This document shows positions 42,714 through 52,723 of a DNA stretch of 64,000 bases, one piece after another (within the stretch, counting starts at the first letter, position 1; every line of letters starts with the position of its first letter). The translations under genes and the position numbers were made by a program. The notes beneath the pieces were generated by a model, which saw nothing but the letters and a program-made list of their open reading frames with translations, made no database searches and was not told the DNA's origin. The DNA is taken from assembly GCF_039941195.1 (NCBI RefSeq), contig NZ_JBDVFA010000098.1:62001-126000 (forward strand), read 5' to 3'. This DNA comes from Aurantibacter_A sp039941195. GTDB lineage: Bacteria; Bacteroidota; Bacteroidia; Flavobacteriales; Flavobacteriaceae.

Positions 42714-45704
42714 TTAGAATGATACATTTAGGCCAAACATGAATGTTCTGGCAGTGGGATACCTGTACCTATCAATTCCAAAGGTTTGTATTTGGTCTAT
42801 TTGACTCCCCGTATTTACTTCAGGATCGTAACCTGAATAATCGGTAATGGTGAAAAGATTCTGTCCTGTAATGTTAAAACGTATATTGTTAACCCATTCA
42901 TCAAGGCCAATTATAGACGGATCAAGTGAATAACCCAAACTTGCATTGTTAAGTCTTAGAAAACTACCATCTTCTAAATAACGTGTAGATACATCATTAG
43001 AGTTAGTAGTGCTTTCGTTAGGATATGCAACAGCAAAATCTGTAGTATTTAAGTTATTAACCAATTGTCCTTTGTTAAATTGAGACATAGCTGTATGGTT
43101 AAATATTTTGTTGCCTGATACTCCATTAAAATTCAAACCTAAATCCAATTTTTTATAATTGAAATTCATATAGAAAGCATAAAGCACATTTGGAAGCGCG
43201 CTACCTGGTACAATACGGTCATTATCTAAGGACACCCCGTCAGCTACAACATCACTAAATTGGTTCAAGCCATCTTCGCCTATTCCAATAAAATCTTTCA
43301 TGTAAAAGGCACCAATAGCCTCATTGTTGATGTAACCATTAATAGTAGCACCTGTTTGTCCGGCACCTTGTGCAGCCCCCGAGGTAATTACTGAATATAT
43401 AGACCCTTCTACTACGTTATCTATAAAAGAAACATTACCACCTAGATTATAGGTAAAATCTTCACCAATATTACCCCTGTAATCCAACGCAACTTCATAA
43501 CCCTTATTCTTCACCTCCATATCTGGAAAATTGGTCCAGTACTTTTCTGTGGGGTTAATCGGATCCGGAGTTGTAGCAAATAAAATTACATCATTAGTGA
43601 CTTTGTTGAAATAATCTAGTGTTCCTGTTAGACTGCCATTAAAAAAGGCAAAATCTAGTCCTACGTTGGCCTGTGTTACCACTTCCCACTTTAGGTCCGG
43701 ATTAGCCGTTCGAACAGCAATGGTGCCATAAGGGTAATCATCTAAAGAAGATTCTGTACCGTCCAAAGGATAGGTGTCGTTATCACTTTTAGAATCATTA
43801 TAACTGGCATAACTAGCTTTACTAGCAATCCCGTTCTGGTTTCCAGTTTGCCCCCAAGAGGCACGTAATTTAAGGTTGCTAATTAAGTCACTATCAGCCA
43901 AAAAATCTTCTTTGTAAATGTTCCATCCCAAAGCAACAGATGGAAAATAACCGTATTTATTATTGGAACCAAATCTAGAAGAACCATCAGCACGTAAGGT
44001 TCCTGTTACCAAATATTTGTCCGCATAAGAATAGTTTAACCTTCCAAAATAAGACTGTAGTTCATCTGTAGTGGCAGTAGATGCTATTGTTGTAGCCGTA
44101 ACATCTGTACTGGATTGGTCTTGGTAACGAGGTTCTATTCCGTTATTTGCAAAACCGCCTTGAAAATCAATATCCTTTCTTTCAAATTTTGTTTCTTGGT
44201 ACGAATGCCCAGCTAAAAGAGTAATGCTATGCTTATCGAAATCCAATTTATAATTTAGCGTATTTTCAATTAAGTAGTTACTATTCTCTGTAGAAATGGT
44301 ATTTAAAGTGCCCATGAACAGCCCTTCACCTAAGGTATAGGGCATATTTTGAATATCTCGATTAGTCATTGAATAATCCACTCCCAGATTCACCTTATAG
44401 GTTAACCCTTTTACAATTTCTACGGAAGGAGTAATATTTGCTAAAATACGATTGCTACTAGCTTCGTCTAAGTAAATCTCATTTCGTTGTAACGGGTTTA
44501 GGATTAATCCACTAGCTCCCTCCAATACAGCAATATTACCATTGCTATCATACGCCGAAGAAGTAGGATTCAATTGGAGCATACTCACAATTGTTGATCC
44601 AATATCGGGTCTTTCATTTATAGTTTTTGAAGCAGTCAAATTAAAGTCAACATCCAACTTCCCATCAAAGGCTTTTTGGTTCAACTTAACACGACCAGAA
44701 TATCTTTTCAGGTCACTATTATAGAAAATACCTTGTTGGTCTGATACACCTCCAGAAAGAAAATAAGAAAACTTTTCACTGACACCACCACTCATGGACA
44801 AATTAACATTCTTGGTAATTCCGGTACGGGTAAGCGTATCTTGCCAATCTGTGTTGCCACCTTGATCGTCTAAGGTTCCTCCTGCTGCAGGTACCTGTTG
44901 TCTAAACTCATCGGCGCTAAATACATCCATCTTTTTAGCGATGGAAGACATAGCTGTAGAGACAGACAGTTCCATTTCTGCCTTACCAGCCTTTCCTTTT
45001 TTAGTGGTAATCATAATTACCCCGTTTGCTGCTCGAGCACCATAAATGGCGGTAGCCGATGCATCCTTTAACACGTCCATCGATGCGATATCTTGAGGGT
45101 TAATAAAATTCAAAGGACTTGTCCCCATACCAATATCATTACTACTGATAACAAAACCGTCAATCACATAAAGTGGTGCCGTACCTGATCTAAGGCTCCC
45201 TACCCCTCTAATAATAACGTTCTGTGATGCTCCTGGCTCCCCACTCACATTGGTAATATTTACTCCAGAAACTTTTCCTTGTAGTAATTGCCCTGGGTTG
45301 GTAACTACCCCTTGATTAAAATCTTCGCTCTTTACCGATGCAATAGATCCTGTAACATCTGATTTTTTCTGAGTTCCATAACCTATAACCACCACATCTT
45401 CTAACTGTGTTGCATCTTCTTTAAGTTGTACAATTACTGAGTTTTGCCCATTAAGTGGTACATCCATTGTAGTATAACCTATATAAGAAAGTTCTAAAAC
45501 GGCATTTAGCTCGGCAACATCTATTGTAAAATTTCCATCAAAATCTGTTGTCGTTCCATTGGAGGTTCCCTTTTCTATAACACTCGCACCAGGTAGTGGA
45601 GAACCAAATTCGTCGGTAACGTTACCGTTCACAGTTTGTTGAGCCCACGCATTTGAAGCGCAACAAAACAAACTAATAATCATTAATAATTTGAGTTTTT
45701 TCAT
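42714..45704 (-). CDS. SusC/RagA-type TonB-dependent outer-membrane transporter
   Basis: 996 residues with a signal peptide (ASNAWAQ), a carboxypeptidase-D-like beta-sandwich (~23-105, VNGNVTDEFGSPLPGASV), the plug (~115-235: VVVIGYGTQKKSDVTGSI, NVIIRGVGSL, DASATAIYGARAANGVIMI) and a ~22-strand barrel ending in Phe (FMFGLNVSF). Energised by TonB. It forms a pair with the SusD gene downstream. No anti-sigma or sensor gene is adjacent, so regulation is probably through the operon's own promoter in 45705-45961, where a TAnnTTTG-like element (minus strand 45822-45815) occurs without a well-placed -33. Confidence 0.97.
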   Translation of the reverse strand: MKKLKLLMIISLFCCASNAWAQQTVNGNVTDEFGSPLPGASVIEKGTSNGTTTDFDGNFTIDVAELNAVLELSYIGYTTMDVPLNGQNSVIVQLKEDATQLEDVVVIGYGTQKKSDVTGSIASVKSEDFNQGVVTNPGQLLQGKVSGVNITNVSGEPGASQNVIIRGVGSLRSGTAPLYVIDGFVISSNDIGMGTSPLNFINPQDIASMDVLKDASATAIYGARAANGVIMITTKKGKAGKAEMELSVSTAMSSIAKKMDVFSADEFRQQVPAAGGTLDDQGGNTDWQDTLTRTGITKNVNLSMSGGVSEKFSYFLSGGVSDQQGIFYNSDLKRYSGRVKLNQKAFDGKLDVDFNLTASKTINERPDIGSTIVSMLQLNPTSSAYDSNGNIAVLEGASGLILNPLQRNEIYLDEASSNRILANITPSVEIVKGLTYKVNLGVDYSMTNRDIQNMPYTLGEGLFMGTLNTISTENSNYLIENTLNYKLDFDKHSITLLAGHSYQETKFERKDIDFQGGFANNGIEPRYQDQSSTDVTATTIASTATTDELQSYFGRLNYSYADKYLVTGTLRADGSSRFGSNNKYGYFPSVALGWNIYKEDFLADSDLISNLKLRASWGQTGNQNGIASKASYASYNDSKSDNDTYPLDGTESSLDDYPYGTIAVRTANPDLKWEVVTQANVGLDFAFFNGSLTGTLDYFNKVTNDVILFATTPDPINPTEKYWTNFPDMEVKNKGYEVALDYRGNIGEDFTYNLGGNVSFIDNVVEGSIYSVITSGAAQGAGQTGATINGYINNEAIGAFYMKDFIGIGEDGLNQFSDVVADGVSLDNDRIVPGSALPNVLYAFYMNFNYKKLDLGLNFNGVSGNKIFNHTAMSQFNKGQLVNNLNTTDFAVAYPNESTTNSNDVSTRYLEDGSFLRLNNASLGYSLDPSIIGLDEWVNNIRFNITGQNLFTITDYSGYDPEVNTGSQIDQIQTFGIDRYRYPTARTFMFGLNVSF

Positions 45705-45961
45705 TTAGTTTAGATTAGTTAATTAAGTTAAAATTTTGAGCACTACATCGTTTGAAATAGCACCTATGAATTTACAAGTTGTTTTTTATTAAAACAAAAG
45801 CATTTTTGAAGCCGCAAAAATAATAGGGAATAATGGCGCGTCTATTACCCAAATCTTACGATTGGATTAATAAATATTTACCAAATTTCTACAATGTTAA
45901 CTAAATGTTATATTCAATACCTTGTATAAACTAGTATGATATTTTTAGTTCAGATTGGTTG

Positions 45962-47722
45962 TTAAGGTTGTATTTCTAACACCTGCAATATTTTTAAAAA
46001 GACCTCATTATTCTCGTAAACCCCTTGAAATTCAGTAGATTTGGGGCCATACGCAAAAATAGGCACCATTACACCTGTATGGTCATGAGTGCTAAAAGCA
46101 GATTCAATTTCATGATTTTTTATATTTCCCTGAGGAATTGTAAGTCCACCTGTTTCGTGGTCAGCAGTAATAATCACTAAAGTTTTTGGGTTTTGATCCG
46201 CAAATTTCAACGCTTCTGCAACGGCTTTATCAAATTGAATACTTTCATTAATAACTCCGCTAATATCATTTTCATGACCGTATGAATCAATTTTAGCACC
46301 TTCAACCATTAAAAAAAATGGCTTTCCCTTTTTGTTCAAATAGTGCATTGCATTCTTTGCCGCTATTGCAAGTTCTGCGTTATCTTTCATTAGATAACCC
46401 ACCTTTTCTTTTTTACTATTTCCTAAACTTTTTAATGAAGTAAGCATCTCAAAAGACGTTACTTTATTATTTATATTTTCCTTCCACAATCCATTACTAA
46501 TAAAAAGCGACAATTTACTTTTTACAAGATCAGCTGCAATCTCTTTAGACATATCACGATCTAGCTGATGTGCATAAAAAGAAGAAGGGGTAGCGCCAAC
46601 TACTTCGTCAGTAGTAACAACCCCTGAAACAAATTTTTTACGAGAAAGAAATTCTGTTAAATTCTCGATAGGATTACCACTAGCATCAACTCCAATTGCT
46701 CTATTTGGCACTTTCTCACCCGTTGCCAAAGCCGTACCTGCAGCAGCAGAATCTGTAGTAAAATCATCTGAAGACTGTGTTTTTAAGAATCCAATACTCT
46801 TTAATTGTGTAAGCGATAATTGACCATTGTTAGCTAATGCAGTTGCAGATATTTGTGTAATTCCGTTACCATCACCAATTAATAAAATTACACTTTCAAC
46901 TTCATCATCTTTTTGATCTGAAACAAAACTGGGTGAATACACCTCTGAAAATTGCGCATTTTGAACAACACTTTTATCCAAATTTTGAACATAAGAAACA
47001 CAGTTAAAAGGCATATCAGTATTAATAAAATCAACTCCTAAATTTACCATAACCTTCCATGAGGTTTTAGAATCTGGCGTTGCCCAAAAGCGAAATGGTT
47101 TTCCAAGAGCATGAGCCTTAGCTACAGCGTTAGAAACTTTGGTAAAATCTTCGTCTGTCAACCTACCTTTACCGTTCCAAAAGGAGAATTTTTTAAAGCT
47201 TAAACTTACAAGTGCAATCTTATTTAATATGGATGCATCGCCAATTGCCTCTAAACTTTGATAATCAAAATAGATATAATCTGGATAATTTATATAATCT
47301 TCAACTTTTGGTCGATTACCTGAAATTACAATAGATAGATTTTTATTTTCTATCAAAGTAGGATACATTTTTAAAGCAGAAATAATGGCCTCTAAAGTTG
47401 CATAAGCCTCTGATTTAATATCCAAAAGCAATTGAAAAGGCTGATCACCAATATTTGTGGTTTTTAGGCCCTTTGCCAAAGGGTTTAAATAAAGCTCTTC
47501 AAGGCTTTTACTTTCACTAATTTCATTTTTTTCATGTGCAACAAGTAATTTATTAGCTGCCAAAAAAACATCAGCTTCAACAGACGTAGCTCCAGCAGAA
47601 ACAGCCTTCCAAAAAGGAATGCTCTGAAAATAATCGTTATGTGAATGAACCCTAAAATCACTTGGTTGCTGTGCAAACAAAATAGTTGTAGTAAAAAATA
47701 AAAGGAATATAATTTTTTTCAT
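45962..47722 (-). CDS. Fusion of a GDPD/PI-PLC-like domain and alkaline phosphatase
   Basis: 586 residues, exported (signal peptide ...TTTILFAQ). The N-terminal ~25-240 shows a glycerophosphodiester-phosphodiesterase-type TIM barrel (FRVHSHNDYFQSIPFWKAVS, GATSVEADVFL, KLLVAHE). From ~275 it is an alkaline phosphatase: VILLIGDGNGIT (metal Asp), nucleophile Ser in TDSAAAGTALATG (~323), VEGAKIDSYGHEND, TADHETGG and FSTHDHTG. The domains could split a glycerophosphodiester into alcohol and glycerol phosphate, then release phosphate. It sits upstream of SusC on the same strand across 257 bases. Confidence 0.88.
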   Translation of the reverse strand: MKKIIFLLFFTTTILFAQQPSDFRVHSHNDYFQSIPFWKAVSAGATSVEADVFLAANKLLVAHEKNEISESKSLEELYLNPLAKGLKTTNIGDQPFQLLLDIKSEAYATLEAIISALKMYPTLIENKNLSIVISGNRPKVEDYINYPDYIYFDYQSLEAIGDASILNKIALVSLSFKKFSFWNGKGRLTDEDFTKVSNAVAKAHALGKPFRFWATPDSKTSWKVMVNLGVDFINTDMPFNCVSYVQNLDKSVVQNAQFSEVYSPSFVSDQKDDEVESVILLIGDGNGITQISATALANNGQLSLTQLKSIGFLKTQSSDDFTTDSAAAGTALATGEKVPNRAIGVDASGNPIENLTEFLSRKKFVSGVVTTDEVVGATPSSFYAHQLDRDMSKEIAADLVKSKLSLFISNGLWKENINNKVTSFEMLTSLKSLGNSKKEKVGYLMKDNAELAIAAKNAMHYLNKKGKPFFLMVEGAKIDSYGHENDISGVINESIQFDKAVAEALKFADQNPKTLVIITADHETGGLTIPQGNIKNHEIESAFSTHDHTGVMVPIFAYGPKSTEFQGVYENNEVFLKILQVLEIQP

Positions 47723-47743
47723 GGTAGTAATTTATTCATTTTA

Positions 47744-47777
47744 TAAAACAAAACCGGCGTTAGCCAAACACCGGTTT
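47744..47777 (-). terminator. Probable intrinsic terminator downstream of the phosphodiesterase gene
   Basis: AAACCGG-C-GTT pairs with AAC-A-CCGGTTT around a 5-base loop, followed on the minus strand by TTTTGTTTTAT. It is about 120 bases past the stop at 47898 and separates the ethanolamine/phosphatase operon from the GDPD/phosphatase gene. Confidence 0.6.
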
Positions 47778-47897
47778 AATAAAATAACTCAAACTATTCT
47801 TAATCAAATAATATTTTACAAAATTCGCTCTAAATAGAGTTTCAATTGTTAAATAAAGGTGACCATTCTATTAAGATTAAATTAGGTACACAAACAA

Positions 47898-48980
47898 TTA
47901 TAATTTAATTGGTGCTGCTTCCATCAATTGCTTGTCAATTTTTAAATTCATTGCTTTAAGAATAGTGGGGGCAATCATATTAGTATATAATTGATTATTC
48001 CTTTTAATTTCTCCTTTGGGCGAAACTCCTTTACCAAAGAAGGCCATCCATACTTCACCTGAATTTTTTACCTCATCTCCGTGACTACGCCATGTATCTA
48101 GAGGTTGAGTACCTCTTCCGTGATCCGTAGTTATTATGAATAGGGTATTATCTTTATAAAATGGGTCTTGTTGTGTGAAATTCCAAATTTCATTAATCAT
48201 ATCATCGGTGGCATTTGCAGATTTCAGATATGCATCATACTCGCCATCATGGGCGAAATCATCAGTTTCACCGTATGCGATATATACCAATTCAGGATGA
48301 TTTTTCTTCATAGTTTCTAGTGCATAATAATGCGTAAAACCATCGAACCGAACAGTACCCCACGGACTAGGAACTTTCGGCTGAAGTTCGTTTAAAAGTT
48401 TTTCGCGATCGGTGAGGTTATTTCCTTTCGCATTTTCAAAACCAGCATTAACCGGAACACCTGATCGTTCTTCATTTATTATATATGGAAAAACATCCCA
48501 GCTTCCAAAAGCGGCTACCTTGCCTTTATACCTTACATCAGAATTAGCAATTTCTAATACAGTTTTACTCGGATTATTAATTTTAGCATTACTATCAATT
48601 CTTTCATCATCAGCTTTGCCTGTTAAAATTTCATTATAGCCAGGGTATGAAAACCACATTTTATTGGTTAAATTCACTTTACTACCAAAATTTCTATTCC
48701 CATGAATTTGACCTAATGCTGTAACTTTTGACCAAAAAAAAGGAAGTAGCGTTTCTCTTCTTTCGGCAGCTGTTTCTTTCCAGAATTGCTTTTTTAAACC
48801 GGTTGTATCATGTACATACTGTTTATTTGCAACTAAAAGCGGATCGGCCCCGGTAAAGAGTTCTTGCCAACGCAATCCGTCCAAAGTGATTAATACTACT
48901 TTTGTGTTTTTTGATTGTTGCGCTTTTAGTGAAAAAGTAGTTACCATCAAAAAGACAGTAAACATTATTTTAGTTTTCAT
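47898..48980 (-). CDS. Alkaline-phosphatase-superfamily phosphodiesterase/phosphatase, exported
   Basis: 360 residues with a signal peptide (TFSLKAQ). It belongs to the NPP/sulfatase-like superfamily: metal Asp in LITLDGLRWQELF, a nucleophile candidate in MWFSYPGYNEILTG, AYGETDDFAHDGEYDAY, ITTDHGRGT and SHGDEV supply the Asp/His ligands. No formylglycine sulfatase signature (C/S-x-P-x-R) is seen, so a phosphoester rather than a sulphate ester is favoured. ATGA overlap with the metallophosphoesterase upstream. Confidence 0.83.
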   Translation of the reverse strand: MKTKIMFTVFLMVTTFSLKAQQSKNTKVVLITLDGLRWQELFTGADPLLVANKQYVHDTTGLKKQFWKETAAERRETLLPFFWSKVTALGQIHGNRNFGSKVNLTNKMWFSYPGYNEILTGKADDERIDSNAKINNPSKTVLEIANSDVRYKGKVAAFGSWDVFPYIINEERSGVPVNAGFENAKGNNLTDREKLLNELQPKVPSPWGTVRFDGFTHYYALETMKKNHPELVYIAYGETDDFAHDGEYDAYLKSANATDDMINEIWNFTQQDPFYKDNTLFIITTDHGRGTQPLDTWRSHGDEVKNSGEVWMAFFGKGVSPKGEIKRNNQLYTNMIAPTILKAMNLKIDKQLMEAAPIKL

Positions 48981-50566
48981 TTCTCTTTTGTTTTAAAAGT
49001 TTTAACCGCCGACCAATCGCTCCAATTCAAGTTTTGATCTCTGTAGCGAACGCGCCAATAATAAGTTGTATTTGGTTTTAAGCGTTGTATTTCTTCATCT
49101 GTAAGGTCATCATCTTTCTGCCGATTCTCTTTATAATACCAGTTTTCATACTGTTTCCATCTATCAAATGTGGGCTTTTCAAAAGATTCTGTAGTAGACA
49201 CTTGCCAATTTGATGCTGCATGAAAAGCACCAGAATAATCACTTTTAAATTCACCTGCTTTAAAAATGACATTGGTAATTTCAATATCAGATTTCACTGG
49301 AGAAATCGCCAGAGGAACATTTGGTTTTCGTTCATTTCTAAAAATAGTTATGCTGTCTCTTAACTCGTTTTCTCGATGCTCAATTGTATTTCCCCTACTA
49401 ATTCGTTTTATGGTAAACTTTGGGTTTTTTCGATCTCCATCAACAGATACCATTACAAATCCGTATTCATCTTGTGTTACGGTAAATTCATCATAATCTT
49501 TACCCTCAAATTCACCCCAATTATCAATTGCACCACCTGCTGACGCTACATTAATCCAAAGGTGTTTATGGTCTTTAGATTGACCTCTAGAATACCCATG
49601 TGTGTGTCCAAAAAAGTGAATACTTGGCTTACCGGTTTTAGTTGAAAATTGTTCTAATTCTTTCACAATTTTTCCGGTGAAATCTTCCTCACCAGGAATC
49701 CAAAGCTCTGATTTATATGGATGATGTAATTGCGCAAAAACAAAATCAATTTTATCATCTTTCTCAGTTTCTAAAAGCACCTTTTTCAACCATTCTAATT
49801 GTTCATATAAATCGCGATAACCATCATTAGAATCTAGACCGATAACACGTGTATTTCCATAGTCTTTATACCACCAATGTTCTGCATAAGCTGGGGTACC
49901 ATTTTCAGGCAAATTGAAATATTTGAAGTAATACACAGAATTACGTTCATGATTACCTGGCACAGGATATACTGGCACTTCAGAAAATAATTTTTCAGCA
50001 GGATTAAAAAAATGGTCTTTCCATTGAAAAAATTTCGAACCTCGTTCCACCAAATCTCCAGGTATAAGAACCATTGCAAGATTATCTGGCAAGTTTCCTC
50101 CAAACTCTTTTTCAAGATAACCTATAACCCCTTCATTTACAACCTCGTTAAATTTATTAGGCTGATTATGATCGTATTGCATATCACTCATGGCTACCAA
50201 CTTAAAATCTTCACCATCATCAGAAAAAGGTGTCGTTTTAAATTGAAAAATATCAGATTTCATTTTTCCTGTTCGCACACGGTAATAATATTCTGTAAAA
50301 CGTTCTAAGCCTTCAATTTTTACAGTGTGTAATTGCACCGCATCAAAATTAACAGCTTCCGAAGTTCCTGACGCTTTTTTACCCAATTTCGGACTTGTTC
50401 CCCATTCTAATATACTTTCATCACCAATTGACGTTTGCCACATTACTACGGCTGAATTGGGTTCAACATCTTGTAGATACGGTTTAATCTCTAATTCTTG
50501 CGCCCTTGATTGAGCGCTTATAACTAAGAATAATAAGCATACAATTGCCTTTAATTTGGTATTCAT
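48977..50566 (-). CDS. Purple-acid-phosphatase-like metallophosphoesterase with fibronectin III domains
   Basis: 529 residues with a signal peptide (VISAQSRAQ). An N-terminal FN3-like domain (~25-110, PNSAVVMWQTS, FTEYYYRVRTG) is typical of purple acid phosphatases. The catalytic domain has AMSDMQYDHN, VLIPGDLVERG, PVPGNHERNS, AQLHHPY and FFGHTHGYSRG. A C-terminal FN3-like part ends TTYYWRVRYRDQNLNWSDW. It acts on phosphomonoesters or diesters outside the cytoplasm. It starts 31 bases after the aldehyde dehydrogenase stop, which places it in the ethanolamine-type operon. Confidence 0.9.
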   Translation of the reverse strand: MNTKLKAIVCLLFLVISAQSRAQELEIKPYLQDVEPNSAVVMWQTSIGDESILEWGTSPKLGKKASGTSEAVNFDAVQLHTVKIEGLERFTEYYYRVRTGKMKSDIFQFKTTPFSDDGEDFKLVAMSDMQYDHNQPNKFNEVVNEGVIGYLEKEFGGNLPDNLAMVLIPGDLVERGSKFFQWKDHFFNPAEKLFSEVPVYPVPGNHERNSVYYFKYFNLPENGTPAYAEHWWYKDYGNTRVIGLDSNDGYRDLYEQLEWLKKVLLETEKDDKIDFVFAQLHHPYKSELWIPGEEDFTGKIVKELEQFSTKTGKPSIHFFGHTHGYSRGQSKDHKHLWINVASAGGAIDNWGEFEGKDYDEFTVTQDEYGFVMVSVDGDRKNPKFTIKRISRGNTIEHRENELRDSITIFRNERKPNVPLAISPVKSDIEITNVIFKAGEFKSDYSGAFHAASNWQVSTTESFEKPTFDRWKQYENWYYKENRQKDDDLTDEEIQRLKPNTTYYWRVRYRDQNLNWSDWSAVKTFKTKEK

Positions 50567-50597
50567 GTTCTTGATTTAAATATTTTATGAATAATTT

Positions 50598-51962
50598 TTA
50601 TGCCCTTAAATGATACGATTTAGGTTGCACAAAAGCCCGAATTCCTTGTGATGATAAAGTAGCTCCCAGACCTGAATTTTTTCTACCCGACCATGGCACA
50701 TTTGGACTAACACGATCACAGCAATTCCAATACACAGTACCTGTATTCATTTGTTGAAGAACCTGCATAGCACGGTTTTCGTTGGCAGTGAAAATTGCTG
50801 ACGTCAAACCATATTCTGTGTCTTGCATTAAGGCAATAGCTTCAGCATCAGTAGTTACTTTTTGTATACCGATAATTGGTCCAAAAGATTCATCTTTCAT
50901 CACCTTCATAGCATGAGTACAGTCGACCAAAACAGTGGGTTGAAAAAAGTAACCCTCACCATCAATAGCTTTTCCTCCAGTTTTTAGAACAGCACCTTTT
51001 TCTAAGGCATCATTCACTTGATCTTTCAATACTGTAAGTTGTGGTTCTCGCGTTAATGGGCCAATAAAAGTATTGGTATCATTAGGATCACCTATAGTAT
51101 ACGATGCAACCTCTTCTACAAAGCATTCAACAAATTCATCATAAATTGATTCAGAAACATAAATACGTTCAACGGCACAACAACTTTGACCATTATTATA
51201 AAAAGCGCCTTCTGCGGCATTTATAGCAGCAACTTTTACATTGGGCACATCATCTGCAATAAAGAGCGGGTCTTTTCCGCCTAATTCCAACTGCAATGGA
51301 ACTAATTTTGCTGCTACAGATTTTGCTATTTTTTGACCAGTTGCATGAGATCCCGTAAAAAAGTAACCATCAAATTCTGATTCTAAAATTTGTTGTCCTA
51401 ATTTTCCATCACCAATAGCACATTTAAATACATTATTTGGTACACCAGCCTCATATAAATATTTTTCAAATTGCTTACCAGTAAGACTCGCAAATTCTGA
51501 AGGTTTATACAAAACAGCATTACCTGCAACCAAAGCATATAGAAAAACATTGTAACCTACATTGTATGGGAAATTCCAAGCTGAAATATTTGCAATAACA
51601 CCTAATGGCTCATAAACTATTTTCTCATGCGTAGCACCACTAGCCACCAATACCTCATCGGCTAACCATTTTTCAGCATTATCAATTAAATGGTCTATTC
51701 TATTCTGAGCGCCGACAATTTCATTTAACGATTGCTGTAATGGTTTCCCTGTTTCACTGGTAAGTAAAGCAGCTAATTCATCTTTATTTTGTTGAATAAG
51801 ACTTCCGAACTTTACAATACAATCCAAACGCTCACCAACAGACCGTTGAGACCATTCTTTCTGTCCGCTTTGAAGTATTTTCAATAATTCATTCACTTCT
51901 TGCGGATTGTTAGCTTCCAATTCGGCTATAATTTTATTTGTTGCCGGGTTCTTAATTTTCAT
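50598..51962 (-). CDS. NAD(P)-dependent aldehyde dehydrogenase
   Basis: 454 residues, slightly short for the family. SAWNFPYNVGYNVFLYAL, FTGSHATGQKIA, LELGGKDPLFIADD (catalytic Glu) and FYNNGQSCCAVERIYV (catalytic Cys) are intact. In this operon it should oxidise the gamma-glutamylated aldehyde made by the iron alcohol dehydrogenase, giving gamma-glutamylglycine if ethanolamine is the starting amine. It corresponds to the PuuC step of the putrescine pathway. Confidence 0.93.
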   Translation of the reverse strand: MKIKNPATNKIIAELEANNPQEVNELLKILQSGQKEWSQRSVGERLDCIVKFGSLIQQNKDELAALLTSETGKPLQQSLNEIVGAQNRIDHLIDNAEKWLADEVLVASGATHEKIVYEPLGVIANISAWNFPYNVGYNVFLYALVAGNAVLYKPSEFASLTGKQFEKYLYEAGVPNNVFKCAIGDGKLGQQILESEFDGYFFTGSHATGQKIAKSVAAKLVPLQLELGGKDPLFIADDVPNVKVAAINAAEGAFYNNGQSCCAVERIYVSESIYDEFVECFVEEVASYTIGDPNDTNTFIGPLTREPQLTVLKDQVNDALEKGAVLKTGGKAIDGEGYFFQPTVLVDCTHAMKVMKDESFGPIIGIQKVTTDAEAIALMQDTEYGLTSAIFTANENRAMQVLQQMNTGTVYWNCCDRVSPNVPWSGRKNSGLGATLSSQGIRAFVQPKSYHLRA

Positions 51963-51976
51963 TTCAAAATTTGAAT

Positions 51977-52714
51977 TTATTTTACTTGTTTTAAAAAGGC
52001 CTTATATAAAATATTATGGTCAATGAGTTCTCCACTTAAGGTGTTCGAAAATTCCGGGTGCCATTGTACGCCCATCACCTTTCCGTTTTGTTCTTTGTTG
52101 TATCCAAAAGCCTCAATTAACCCATCATCACTATGTGCATAAACCGTTAGGTCTTCTCCTAAATCTTTTACTGCCTGATGATGCACTGTATTTACATGTG
52201 GATCTTTAATACCTTTGTATAAAGTATCAAAAAAGGTGTTTTCAACAATTTTTAAAGGATGCTTAATTGTATCATACAATTCAGCTGATCTATGTTTATT
52301 TACATGAGGTAATTGTGTATCTAGATCTTGATATAGTGTACCACCAAAATAGGCATTCATCAATTGAAATCCACGACAAATTCCTAAAACCGGCAATGAA
52401 TTTTTAATTGCAAAATCAAGAATTTTCAATTCATATTGATCTCTATGCGCATCACCTTTCCATCTGCCAATTGGCTTTTCACCATAAGTTTCTGGTGCCA
52501 AATCACTACCGCCTTGTAATACAATACCGCTAACTTCAGATAAAATTGCTTCCAAATAAGAGTCATCCACATCAGGTATTAAAACTGGAAGAATACCTTT
52601 TTGTGTCACATACCGAGCCATGTCATTTTCAATGTAACTCAGCGATTTCATACCAAACACTGTCCGGTCTTTATCTGGGTACATAAAGCAAGAAGAAATA
52701 CCAATTTTTATCAT
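51977..52714 (-). CDS. PuuD-like gamma-glutamyl amide hydrolase (class I glutamine amidotransferase fold)
   Basis: 245 residues. Nucleophile Cys in VLGICRGFQLMNAYFGGTLY, catalytic His and Glu in GVQWHPEFS, and VNTVHHQAVKDLG, all as in PuuD (gamma-Glu-GABA hydrolase). It should free the end product from glutamate, recycling the gamma-glutamyl group. It stands alone, without a synthetase partner, which fits PuuD rather than an amidotransferase subunit. Gaps to neighbours are 9 and 14 bases. Confidence 0.92.
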   Translation of the reverse strand: MIKIGISSCFMYPDKDRTVFGMKSLSYIENDMARYVTQKGILPVLIPDVDDSYLEAILSEVSGIVLQGGSDLAPETYGEKPIGRWKGDAHRDQYELKILDFAIKNSLPVLGICRGFQLMNAYFGGTLYQDLDTQLPHVNKHRSAELYDTIKHPLKIVENTFFDTLYKGIKDPHVNTVHHQAVKDLGEDLTVYAHSDDGLIEAFGYNKEQNGKVMGVQWHPEFSNTLSGELIDHNILYKAFLKQVK

Positions 52715-52723
52715 TTCTTATTG

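Noticed and set aside
40929..45704. Polysaccharide utilisation locus
   Set aside because: No glycoside hydrolase, polysaccharide lyase, carbohydrate esterase or hybrid two-component sensor lies next to the SusCD pair; the neighbours are phosphoesterases.
47898..48980. Sulfatase
   Set aside because: The fold is of the alkaline phosphatase superfamily, but the formylglycine signature C/S-x-P-x-R is absent and the nucleophile region is FSYPGYNE, as in phosphodiesterase-type members.
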